NCBI GenBank assembly: GCA_018524725.1
Contig: JAEUWP010000360.1
Span: 124,001 to 188,000, forward strand
Reading direction: 5' to 3'
Origin: Podaxis mareebaensis
Lineage: Eukaryota > Basidiomycota > Agaricomycetes > Agaricales > Agaricaceae
DNA length: 64,000 nt
Position numbers and translations under genes: made by a program. The number at the start of each line of letters is the position of its first letter. The stretch's first letter is position 1. Below, in pieces: positions 54,512 through 64,000 of this stretch. Under the pieces are notes generated by a model. That model was not told where the DNA came from. It made no database searches and saw nothing but the letters and a program-made list of their open reading frames with translations.

Positions 54512-55344
54512 ATGTCCCGCTTTGAACATCTCACTTTGAGCTCTATCGCTGGCCTGATAAATACCAATGGTTTGTACCTCCTTGGATATGGATGGCTCTT
54601 TGGCATGTGTAAGTGTGATTTGGAGTAGTGTCTGAGTACACTGCTTATAGAGCGTCATCCCTAGCTATCTGGGTCACTTTCTTTGGAGGTAAGGGGGTTA
54701 TCTCCGGGGGCATGAAGTCATAACTAATAGCCTTAAGGAATCATTGCTTTCAAGGCCCTTCGTGAGTGAGCTTGCCGTCAAGCTGTACTCCGCTGAGACT
54801 CTAACTGCCGGACAGCTCGACAGCAGTTTGGAGCTCTCCAGCACAAAGTGTTCCCCGTATATTTCGTTCAATCCATGCTCCTTTCTGGAGCTCTCATGAC
54901 CAAGTGGATCTACTCCCATCCCGATGTCGTTACACACATCGCTAGGCCCTATATTGCTGATGTCGCCCAAGTTTATGCCCTTGCGGCAGTCTTGGCTTCT
55001 CAAGGCGTTAACTACTTTGTTATTGGTCCTATGACCAGCAAGTAGGTATCTTGAGCACTTGAAGCTCGACGAACTGCTCACTCGGATGGACAGAACAATG
55101 TTCAAGCGCCATCAACTTGAGAAAGAGGAAGGCAAGCAGTGCAGCGACCCTTCGGTATGTCTCGATCGCTGGATAGAGTTCAGAGGCTGATGGTTTTTGG
55201 TACCAGGCTTCAGAAGAGATGAAAGCTCTCAATCGTCGTTTCGGGTCACTTCACGGTATCAGTTCGTTAGCGAACTTGACTGCTGTCATTGCGTTGGGAT
55301 TCCACGGATTATGGATCGGTAGCGCAGGCGTCAAGGGATACTAG
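54512..55344 (+). CDS. TMEM205-like four-helix membrane protein
   Basis: Small membrane protein of the TMEM205/DUF4149 family; its function in fungi is not established. Start ATG 54512 (MSRFEHLTLSSIAG). Helices are visible in LYLLGYGWLFGM/SIWVTFFGGIIAFKALPR, VFPVYFVQSMLLSGALMTKW, DVAQVYALAAVLASQGVNYFVIGP, and, after a polar stretch with KRHQLEKEEGK, SLANLTAVIALGFHGLWIG. Introns at about 54610-54663, 54689-54738, 54763-54815, 55041-55095 and 55154-55205 keep the frame. It ends GSAGVKGY at TAG 55344. It lies 196 bp downstream of RIP1 on the same strand; no functional link is known. Confidence 0.85.
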
Positions 55345-55505
55345 ACACATAGTCTGGACTTGCTAGTGTACCACAGCTCGTCCAAAGGACCCTAGTCTGG
55401 CGCTGCTTTTGGAACTATGACTTGTCCGTCAATATACATGATAAAAGTAACAATTAGGGTAGAAATGCAAATGTACGAACAAAACCCTGACGCTTTTGGT
55501 ATTTT

Positions 55506-56399
55506 CTATGCTCCTACGGACTCCATGTCTGGCAAATAGCCTTCGCGTAAACTCCTTTCCAACCGTCTGATCTCCTCCATCGATGTAGCTTTTGCGATAG
55601 CCGCTTTGACGCGCTCTTGGTCCTCTTTGGACATAAGGCGACCGGCTTTGCCTGCCAGCGGTGCAGCTTTGGGTTCGTCTATTGTCAGGACAGGTTTTCC
55701 AGCGTGAGAGGAAATGGTCGTGGATAATGTTGTTGCAAGGGCGTTGGGTACACCTTCCGCTGTAAGGAAGAGAGCTTTGCCGGCTTTACGCTCCTAAAGA
55801 TATGATAAGGTGTTGTCCAAGGGATCATAGTGTAGAAAACACACCTTGTCGCGAATCCTTTGGAAATCGAGCACCCGTAGATTGGGAATCCGCCAGGCAA
55901 GCCACTCGCGATAATATTTTTTCTCGGCGACGGGATTGCCCAAGAGCGATAGATACTGAAGATGTTTGAGGTCCTTGAGAGGCTCTAGGTCGCCTAATTC
56001 AGCAAGGGCATTGCCAGTAAGGACGAGGGTGGTGAGGTTGGGTGCAGAGAGGTGAAGGCTGGGCGAGATGGTGGATATTCGGTTGTTAGCGAGGAGAAGC
56101 GTACGGAGACGTTTGAGGAGGGGAAGGTTGCCGAGGGTGATGATGCTGTTATCTGTGAAGTCTATCGCATCGTGCTGATCCTGTGGACGGTGTCAGTAGC
56201 CGTGTGTCTGTTGAAGAGGAACGCGTACTTGCCTTTGTTACACCAAGGTTCTCGATTGCGGGTATTTTGTACCCTGGTGACAAATCAATAAAGAGTGTTG
56301 TGAAGCGAGCAGATGCGCACCTCTGAGATCTAGCTGACGCTCCTTGACAGGGTTCAGGCCCGAGACGGCCTGTGCGAGGAGTTCCGGTGTGAGTTTCAT
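55506..56399 (-). CDS. LEA1: U2 snRNP A' protein LEA1, leucine-rich repeat
   Basis: Leucine-rich-repeat subunit of the U2 snRNP that pairs with U2 B'' in branch-site recognition (family knowledge). The family start MKLTPELLAQAVSGLNPVKERQLDLRG is followed by KIPAIENLGVTKDQHDAIDFTDNSI. LRRs follow: LPLLKRLRTLLLANNRI, APNLTTLVLTGNAL, LKDLKHLQYLSLLGNPV. The conserved cap is KKYYREWLAWRIPNLRVLDFQRIRDKERK. The C-terminal helix-rich tail ends LREGYLPDMESVGA at TAG 55506. Introns near 56318-56322 and 56169-56233 plus one near 55796-55844. It converges with the TMEM205-like gene (161 bp between stops) and diverges from SAC1 with only 80 bp between start codons. Confidence 0.94.
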
Positions 56400-56479
56400 G
56401 GTGGATGTACGGGATCAGTCACAGGTGCAGACAGGTCAAGACCGTACGCATCACTTTGATTAACCACTTGTCTCCTCCC
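56400..56479. promoter_or_regulatory. Very short divergent promoter, LEA1 and SAC1
   Basis: Only 80 bp separate the two start codons, the smallest divergent spacing in the window. Both leaders must be very short, or transcription of each starts inside the other gene's 5' region. No TATA box seen. Confidence 0.5.
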
Positions 56480-59216
56480 ATGAGGTTCCTCCACCAGCGT
56501 CTCAGTCTGTCAGTCCTCCTCCCCGTTATACTCGCTCTCTGTCGCTGACACCTTGCTCGCTAGGTACACTGAGGGCAATGACACGTACATATTTGTTCCC
56601 GACGGCGTGGATGCCCACACTCTGACTGTTCACCGTTCCTCTGGTGAAATAGTCCTCAACAGCGAGTGCCTTCTCTCTTCATTGTTGAATCCATGCCAAC
56701 GTTGTCTACAGAACCCAAAACACAAATACCCGCTACTGCCCACCGTTCGGGCAAACCACTCTATGGTATTGTCGGAATAATATCGCTCTCGCTTTGTACG
56801 TACATGCTTCTTGCAGCTAAAATGCCACCTCACACTTCATTCCAGCGGAATATATTATTACCATCACTGGCCGCGAGCTCTTGGGTCGCCTACTAGACCA
56901 TGACATATACCGGGCGACCGATTTTGACATTTTACCTGTCAACCCGAACATTTCTTCGCATAATCCGCCGCACCCTGTAGAAACACATTTATTGGCCCTC
57001 GTTCGCTCGCATTTATATGATGGCAATTTCTTGTTCTCGTACGAGTGGGATTTGACGAGGAGATTGCAGTCGCAATGGGATACAAGAGAGAAGGATGGGC
57101 TGAAGGCCTTCTGGGAAACGGTGGGCATTGAGCATTTCGTTCTGAACTTTTGGGTGGTGTATTCATTAGAGTATGTTGTTGCAGGCGGACGACCGGTTCT
57201 TTTGGAACAGGTACCTCCAGTCGAAGTTTATAGACCTGAGAAGTCCGGAGCAAGATGTAAGTTACTGCGACTCTGCGTGTTCAACTCATTGACCGAAGCA
57301 TGCTCTATAGTTCAGTCCATACATTCTCCCTATCATGTATGGAAGTGAGTAATTGCATTTGACTTTATTACCCTCGTCTGAGCCAGCATCCTCGTAGCGT
57401 TCGACCTCCGACCAACACTCCTCCATGGCAGACACATGCAACTGTGCCTCATCAGTCGTCGCAGTCGTTTCCGCGCTGGTACCCGCTACTTCCGCCGTGG
57501 AATTGATCACGACGGGCACGTAGCCAACTTCAATGAGACGGAACAAATTGTCCTTCTTGAAGGACCTACGCCCGGCCTCCCACGTACATCAGACGTGAAT
57601 GTCGTGGCCAAATTGAGTTTCGTCCAAATTCGTGGGAGTGTGCCTCTGTTCTGGGCAGAGATTAACACACTACGGTATAAACCCGATTTGCAGGTTATGG
57701 ACTTGCAGGAGACGGTGAGTTGCTGTCTTTTGGTATGCTTGGTTGGAGTGAGATGTTGATTTGATTCGTTCTTTTTTGGTGGAATATGATAGGCTGATGC
57801 CATGAGGCGTCATTTGCAAGAGCAGGTCCGGACATATGGTGAACAGGCGCTGGTGAACCTTGTTAACCAAAAGGGTCATGAAAAGCCTGTCAAGGAAGCG
57901 TATGAGCGTTACATTACTGAGGTGTGTTATCCTGCCTCGTACCTGATAAAATCTTATGTTGGTTATTCAGTTGAACTTGCCGAATGTGCACTATGAGTAC
58001 TTCGATTTTCACAACGAGTGCCGCAAGATGCGCTGGGACCGCATATCTGTGCTCATTGACAAGATGAAGGATGATTTGGAGCGGCACGGGTAAGCAATAT
58101 GCATCTTTATGGTGCAAATGATGTTGATTTGATCTTTAGGTATTTCCACCTCGGTACAAATGAGGACAAGCCTATCAAGATGCAGACAGGCATTGTTAGG
58201 ACCAATTGCATGGATAACCTGGATCGTACCAATGTTGTCCAGGCTGCGATCGCCAAGTGGACCCTTAATCAACAGCTCAGAGATTTGGGCATCCTTTCTG
58301 AAACGGCAGGCGTTGATGATTACGAGTCCTTCAGCAAGGACTTCAGAGAGAGTGAGGGGTTATCTTCAACCATCGTTATGCATGAAGCGAGCTGACATTC
58401 TTTTGGCTTCATAGTGTGGGCAGAGCACGCCGATGCCATCGCCAACGCATATGGCGGTTCAGGGGCTCTCAAATCCGACTTCACGAGGACAAATAAAAGG
58501 ACAAGAAAGGGAGTCCTTGAAGATGGTGTCAAGTCTGTCACGAGATATATCAAGAACAATTTCTTTGACGGTGCCAGACAGGTCAGTTATAATGTCAGTA
58601 CTTGGATGTGTGGAGTGCTGACCTCTTCTTTTATGATTCGTGGAGTTTAGGATGGCTTCGACTTAGTTACTGGTGCTTGGGTAGCTAGGAGAACGCCATC
58701 GGCATCATTGTTCTTGATTACTGATACTCGCCCCTTGATCACTCGTTCGGTATGTTGGAGTATCTGGTCAAACTTTTGATGGTCTGACACTTAGAGTGGA
58801 TCCAGATGCCACTCGTTGCATCGTTCTCGCTGTTCATGATTGCTGCGGGCTTGACATTGCCTCGTTCATCTGGTATGGATCCTATCCATCTTGTTCAATG
58901 ATCAACATGTTCTGATATCTCGGCAGACTATTCACTCTTCTATTATTTCCTTCTTTGGTTTATGTTACTTGCAGTAGCGCTGGTTTTCATCCTCATTCAC
59001 GGAATCGACTACGTCGCATGGCCACGACTCAATCCACCAACCGAAACCATTTACTACACGGGTCCAGGCTTCCGCTCAGCACACAACGGTAAGGGTATTA
59101 AAGGTAGCGGTGCGGGAGCAGCCACCCTGCAACGCATGAAATGGGCGAGTAATGGGCGCGTTCGTGGAGCTATTGAGGAGCTTGAATTGGGGACATTGAA
59201 AAAGCGGGTTGATTGA
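56480..59216 (+). CDS. SAC1: Phosphoinositide phosphatase SAC1
   Basis: ER/Golgi membrane enzyme that dephosphorylates PI4P, often supplied at ER-plasma membrane contacts (family knowledge). A tiny first exon encodes MRFLHQRLSL; an intron of about 55 nt then joins YTEGNDTYIFVPDGVDAH. The Sac N-terminal part has GIVGIISLSLSEYIITITGRELLG, FSYEWDLTRRLQ, DDRFFWNRYLQSKFIDL and FILPIMYGTF-like YILPIMYG/TFDL. The catalytic P-loop CX5R is in RTNCMDNLDRTNVVQ (CMDNLDR). At the C-terminus two membrane helices are visible: MPLVASFSLFMIAAGLTLP and SLFYYFLLWFMLLAVALVFILIHG, followed by a cytosolic tail ending LKKRVD. At least ten short introns. The tricalbin in this window belongs to the same membrane-contact biology, though 16 kb away. 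Confidence 0.94.
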
Positions 59217-59509
59217 TGATTAGATTAACTGACACTCCTTGGATTTTTTGTCCTCTCCCTTCACTTCTTTGTTGGTAATTTTGCGGATACCCATTTATAC
59301 GAGAACATGTATTGCTTTTGTAGAGGGTACTTTGATGAACAGGGCCGAGCAGGCCTGAGCGCAAACCGAGGTTCGGGCCGGTAGAGAACATTGCTAGATA
59401 TGGTCGCGGAGTTGTAATCACAAAATTTCTTTTCCACACTCGGTGACAAAGAAGCGCGACAGCATTTCTTTCTCTCAGTTGCATATACCCTTCTGAATCT
59501 TTGACAAAA
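59217..59509. other. Spacer between SAC1 and the SET-like chaperone gene
   Basis: 293 bp in tandem orientation; SAC1 3' UTR and the next promoter. Minus-strand frames here have no domain. Confidence 0.45.
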
Positions 59510-60643
59510 ATGGCCAAGGGCGCAAAACGAGCCTCTCCTGGTGCTGAAGAGGAGAAGGACATCTTTGAGGGAGTCGAAATTGGGGATGAGGACGCCCAAA
59601 AGCTGGAGGCTATCCAGCGCGAGACCGCTCGTATTGAACTCGCTATTGGTTCGTGATTTCTGTTATCCTTCGATGGGGGAACGTGGTTGCTAACATGAAA
59701 ATATCATATAGAACGCGAGGGACAGAAGAAGCTCATCCCCGTCTTCCAAAAACGTCGCGAGGTGTTGAAGGCAATCCCGAAATTCTGGCCTGTGGCATTG
59801 ATGCGTAACTCGCTCCTATCGTTCCACCTGACACACAGCGCGGACCAGTCGGCCTTGAGCTATCTTGAGGACCTGTGGGTCGAGAAGGACCCTCAGGAGC
59901 TACGCTGCTTCAAGCTTGAATTTGTGGGTTCATTTCTTGCTCGTGAAATTTCTCCGCACTGACGCGTTCTCTTGGTGGGCTTTTTATAGCACTTCAAGGA
60001 GAACCCTTACTTCACGAACGAGGTGCTTACAAAGGAATACAAGTATGTCCCTTCGCCAGCCGCTGCGGACGACCAACCCGATGAGAATGGAATTACGGAG
60101 GCGATGGTTGATTTCTCGTGGGAGCGCGATGTTAAGATCAACGTGGGTGTGAAACAAATTTTTCCTTGACCCTGTGTTTTTTTTATTACTAGCATGCGGA
60201 GCGACGCTGACCAAGTGGGCCCTTCTAGAGCATGAAAATTGATTGGAAAGACGCAGACAAGGCGCTAACAAAATTGTATCCCCGGGAAATGGATCCCGAG
60301 GACAAGGATGAGATTGCCGAACCCGGCAGTTTCTTCAACTTTTTCGAGCACGAAAATGATCCAATGGATGTGAGTGTAGTGGCCTATTTGTGTCACTGTT
60401 CTTTGTTGTGGAGATGAACTGAGACTGACGGAAACTGGATCATGTGTCTATCTGCTGTTGGCTATTGTTGATCAGATTGGAGTGACCATCGCCAACGACG
60501 TGTTTGCAGAGGCGATTGACTACTTCTTGGGCAATGTTGGCGGGGAGGAGCTGGACAGCGAGGACGAGGATGAAGAGGACGACGACGATGAGGCTGAAGA
60601 GATTGACCTTGAGAAGCCTCGGCCCAAGAAGCGTCGTGTATAG
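59510..60643 (+). CDS. NAP-family histone chaperone, SET/TAF-I type
   Basis: Predicted histone H3-H4/H2A-H2B chaperone of the SET subgroup (family knowledge). An acidic start (MAKGAKRASPGAEEEKDIF) leads to a dimerisation helix (DAQKLEAIQRETARIELAI/EREGQKKLIPVFQKRREVL). The NAP fold follows: IPKFWPVALMRNSLLSFHLTHSADQSALSYLEDLWVE, FKLEFHFKENPYFTNEVLTKEY and SFFNFFEHENDPMDIG. The KRRE/IPxFW region and EDLWVE are typical of SET rather than Nap1. The C-terminus is a long acidic tail (ELDSEDEDEEDDDDEAEE) ending PRPKKRRV, a likely nuclear localisation signal. Introns near 59650-59710, 59923-59989, 60042-60045 region, 60145-60228 and 60370-60475. Confidence 0.9.
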
Positions 60644-60803
60644 GTAACACTTGTTTATTAGCTGGTTGTAATGTAGATGGGTGGAGCCGGGGAGCGCTCT
60701 CACGCTTGCCGTGTTCGGATCGCTAAAAATAGCATATACAAACAACACGACCAAGCCAAAGCCGCGCTTCATTCTCCCATTCCTCATTCCCCCCTTCCCT
60801 ATC

Positions 60804-62612
60804 ATGAGGTCCTCTCTCGTTGCCGCCGCCGTCCTCCTCCCTCTCGTCTCTGCCTGTGCTGACCACGCCCAGCATGTCAAACGCATGCAATACGCGCGTC
60901 AGGCCCCGTCAGCGTCATCCTCCCCACACGCTGCATCGTCCGCCCCGCCGGTCCCTCCAGCAGGTTCCTCTCCAGCGAGTACCCCTGCCGCGCCGCCAGC
61001 CTCCGCCCCTGGCCAGCCTAGTCAACCTGCTCCATCAGGTGCAGCCCCAGGCCAGACGACGCCTCCCTCAGGTTCTGTTCCGCCTACGACCTCAATTTCT
61101 GTCTCTCTTTTGGCCACGAATCCTACTGCTGTCCCTCTCTCGAGTATCGCTGCGACCGCGGTTAGCGCGACGACACGTCCTCTCGATAACACCCCTGCTG
61201 CAGGCAGTCAGCCTACTTTCATACCTGGTGCTCCGGGTCTCCCTAATGGTCAGTAGTTCATGCTCCTGAACTATTTCTCCAAAATTTTCGATGATGGATG
61301 ATCAACTTGCTAATCCTTTTGCTGCGTGTAGTTGCTCTGCTGAATCCGGCCAACTATCCCCCTCTGGACCGTGTCCCCCCTGTCGACTCTCCAGAAGTCC
61401 AGCAATGGAAGCAAGAGGTCCTTAATTCTGGTATTCCGATCCCTGGCTTTGACAAAACCGTTGCTGGTCCGTTGGTTTTAATAATCCTACCGCATTGTTG
61501 AAGATTGACGTTTTTCATTTCCTTATCTAGGTGGCTGCCCAGCCAATGCTGCTGCTGCTGCCGATCCAAACCGCTGCTGGTGGACTTGCGGTGGTTGCAC
61601 TCGCTCTTCTGATATTGTTGAGTGCCCTGAAGCGAAGCACTGGGGTTTGACCTATGACGATGGTCCGGGCTACTACACGTCCGACTTGCTTCACTACCTT
61701 GATGAACAGAAGCTTAAGTCGACATTCTTCGTCGTTGGCTCTCGTGTTATTTCATTCCCCTCGATTCTTCAGGCGGAGTACATGGCCCAGCACCAGATTG
61801 CTGTTCATACCTGGAGCCATCCCGCTCTCACGACTCTATCCAATGACGAGATTATCGCCGAACTCGGATGGACCAAGAAGGCTATCAAGGATGTGCTTGG
61901 TGTGACTCCTAACATGATGCGGCCTCCTTTCGGTGATATCGAGTAAGAGAATTTTTCCTATACGGTGTTTTTACCCCGCTGATGGTTCGAATTTGAATAG
62001 TGACCGCGTGCGTGCGATTTCCCTCGCTATGGGGTTGACCCCTGTGATGTGGACGCGTATCAGTTCCACTGCCACTTTTGATACCGATGGTGAATACGTT
62101 TTTGGGCTTAATACAGTGAACGCTTGACTTACGACCAATTCTTTGTAGACTTCAACATTCACAGCGGATTGACCTCCGTGGGACAGGTCTTGCAAAATTG
62201 GCAGAACATTTTGAACAACGTCACTACTAGGAACTCGGGGTTCATTGTGTTGGAACACGACTTGTTCCAGCAAACTGTCCAAGTTGCAACAGGCTACATT
62301 TTGCCTGATGCTATGGCTCGTGGCTTGACCATTGAGCCCGTTTCCTCGTGTCTCTCAAGGCCTCTCGCCAATGCTTACATTGAAACCAACGATAATTCGA
62401 CCAATCCACCGCCTTCCGGCTCTGGTGCGGCTACTATCATTGGTATTTCTCCTACTACTAACGTGGGCGGGTCTGGTTCAGGTGCCGTTGGTCCCCAGTC
62501 CTCTGCAGGCAACTCAGGCGCAGTTGAGACGTTCCGTCTTGGTACCACTGGTGCCTTCGCGGCAGCAACTTCGCTCGTTGGCGTCCTCGCTGGCTTGTTC
62601 ACTCTGTTTTAA
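60804..62612 (+). CDS. Chitin deacetylase (CE4) with signal peptide and probable GPI anchor
   Basis: Extracellular or wall-bound polysaccharide deacetylase that turns chitin into chitosan (family knowledge). A signal peptide (MRSSLVAAAVLLPLVSACA) is followed by about 120 Pro/Ser/Ala-rich residues. Then come a Cys-containing pre-domain (GGCPANA, CWWTCGGC) and the NodB fold. Metal and catalytic motifs: LTYDDGPGYYTSD (motif 1, TYDDGP), VHTWSHPALTTLS (motif 2, HTWSH), NMMRPPFGDIDDRVR (motif 3), PVMWTRIS (motif 4 Trp) and FIVLEHDL (motif 5 His). The Ser/Gly-rich C-terminus closes with a hydrophobic tail (GAFAAATSLVGVLAGLFTLF), typical of a GPI signal. Introns at about 61249-61331, 61468-61530, 61945-62000 and 62090-62147. 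The start at 60804 is set by the signal peptide; an upstream in-frame codon at 60681 is not ATG. Confidence 0.92.
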
Positions 62613-64000
62613 ACCACACGTATGACCTACTTCCCGTTTCGTCCACTTTTCATGACCCACCTTTACTTTCCGCTCGCTTCTACCTCGTTCTTTGATTGTA
62701 TTCGGTTTGGACGCTAAAAATCTACTGATGAGCAGTATAATTGGTGTTCTTGTTGCCATCGGTTCGGAATGGTAATATGAGCACGATGGATCCGTCGGCC
62801 CTCTACATACCAGTATCAGCGTCTAGCTACTCGACTATTGTTCCAAAACCAACCCTCAGACTCCCATCGATCATCGAATAATACCCTACGGACAATTGAC
62901 TCGGTGTATATATTGCTGTCTAGAAGCATGACTTGCCACACTTCCCGTTTCTTTCCTGACACTAGTCTGTACCGGGATGTTTCTGTTCATTTTCTGTTGT
63001 AATTCCCTCATTCGCGTTGGTGTTGTTGGCCGGGTGGACCATTTTATGTACTGACGCTTTCCTCTACTGTTGACACTTCACATGGAATCTGCACTTTGTC
63101 CCAAAAGGAGTTTATTTTTCGTAACATAACTCTGTTCTATTTTTATGGACATCCGGAATATTAGAACATGCACTTCATGTCGCTGGCTTACTGATATTTT
63201 AAGCAACACCGTGAAGTCCAATTTTTGAAGCCCAGCATTCCCAGGGCTAGGGCCGGTTCGAGAATTGGATAAGCTTATACACGCTACTATCTTGGAAATT
63301 GCATATGTATATTGGATCGTGGACGGGACTTATTCTATGACAGTAAAATATGCTAATCATGAAGCCGGTAATGGACACAATGAAAACTGATGAAGAAAAA
63401 CGTGATTGTACAAGTGCGAGTCAAGGGGGTAGAGGGTGGGGGGTGGATGGGTAAAAATGTGAAGACAACAAAAGAAATTGGTCAAAAGGAAGAAAAATAG
63501 AAAACCTGGGGCGAAGTCCAATAATCACCAGAACTGAAACGTAGACATCAGCCAAGAAACCACGTGTAGTTATAATGAGCGCCTAAACGGGGAAGAGGGG
63601 GAGGATTAGTTTACTAGCCAGACCAGATGTGGGCATGAACAGGACGAGCAAGCCAGAGAGACAGATCTACAAATAACATGAAAGGACAAAGTGTGCGGTG
63701 TGGTGGAGACGGAACAGTTGACGAGGACTGTATGTGCATATGATAAGAGAGAAAGGAAAAAAAGAGAACGGTTTATAAAAAAGGGACATGGCAGAGAACA
63801 TAATGGGAGGAATTCAAACAACAATAGAGAAGAAAAACAAATACAAAAAAAAGTAAGAGAATCATTCAAAGAAAGGAAATAAACCCAAAGCCCCATAATG
63901 GCACATAGTAATAATAAGGTAGAGGATGGAGAATACGGAGAATACGAGACATGGCGGAGAAAACCCAGATTGAAGAAGGCCAGCTAGAGACAGAAAGTCT
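62613..64000. other. Gene-free 3' region to the window edge
   Basis: 1,388 bp with no supported gene on either strand. From about 63360 to 63960 the plus strand is strongly A/G-rich, which makes a pyrimidine-rich 96-codon minus frame (63606-63896) that I do not accept. The right-hand neighbour is outside the window. Confidence 0.55.

Noticed and set aside
63250..63275. GGTTCGA, a tRNA B-box-like sequence
   Set aside because: The flanks do not pair as a T-arm and no A-box or acceptor stem is visible upstream.
63606..63896. 96-codon minus frame
   Set aside because: Made of pyrimidine-rich low-complexity sequence; no family features.

Overview
This is nuclear DNA from a filamentous fungus, most likely a mushroom-forming basidiomycete (Agaricomycetes, perhaps Agaricales; this is inference). 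The evidence is the gene architecture: many short introns, mostly about 48-66 nt, with GT..AG ends and CTAAC/CTGAC-like branch sites, in almost every gene; tight gene spacing; and the families present (Spc105, UGO1, ALG10, a CE4 chitin deacetylase with a GPI tail, an agaric-type F-box protein, TauD/OPT nutrient genes). I found no tRNA, rRNA, transposon, plasmid or phage feature and no CRISPR. CDS coordinates below are genomic spans from start codon to stop codon and include introns; exon joins were worked out by eye from reading frame and splice signals.

Layout. 0-10 kb: CDC40/PRP17 (-), a Myb plus C2H2 transcription factor (+), SGT2 (-) and PRP19 (+); the last two share a 109-bp promoter. 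10-18 kb: an OPT oligopeptide transporter (-) and a TauD-type dioxygenase (+) diverge from a 1.5-kb spacer holding two doubtful small genes, followed by an F-box protein (-). 18-33 kb: ALG10 (+), a serine-rich coiled-coil protein of unknown function (+), SPC105/KNL1 (-) and kinesin-6 (+) head to head, then uracil-DNA glycosylase (+). 33-41 kb: a small double-C2 protein (-), the eRF1 methyltransferase MTQ2 (+) and a five-C2 tricalbin (-). 41-52 kb: UGO1 (+), a membrane-anchored Nudix hydrolase (+), NPL4 (-), a Cys-3/Met4-like bZIP factor (+), COX19 (+; three exons, easily missed) and a secreted glycerophosphodiester phosphodiesterase (+). 53-64 kb: Rieske protein RIP1 (+), a TMEM205-like protein (+), LEA1/U2A' (-), SAC1 (+), a SET/NAP-family histone chaperone (+), a chitin deacetylase (+) and 1.4 kb of gene-free sequence.

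Most genes are conserved housekeeping genes and the window is not an accessory island; I do not see an undescribed multi-gene system. Loose functional themes are splicing (CDC40, PRP19, LEA1), mitosis (SPC105 with kinesin-6), ER and membrane-contact biology (tricalbin, SAC1, ALG10, SGT2, NPL4) and mitochondria (UGO1, COX19, RIP1). The observations most worth a second look are the double-C2 protein, which looks like a diverged partial copy of the tricalbin gene 1.4 kb away; the Myb/C2H2 fusion factor; the SPC105/kinesin-6 shared promoter with an ACGCGT box; the OPT/TauD divergent pair; and several odd exon structures (a 6-nt last exon in CDC40 and a GC-AG intron in kinesin-6).
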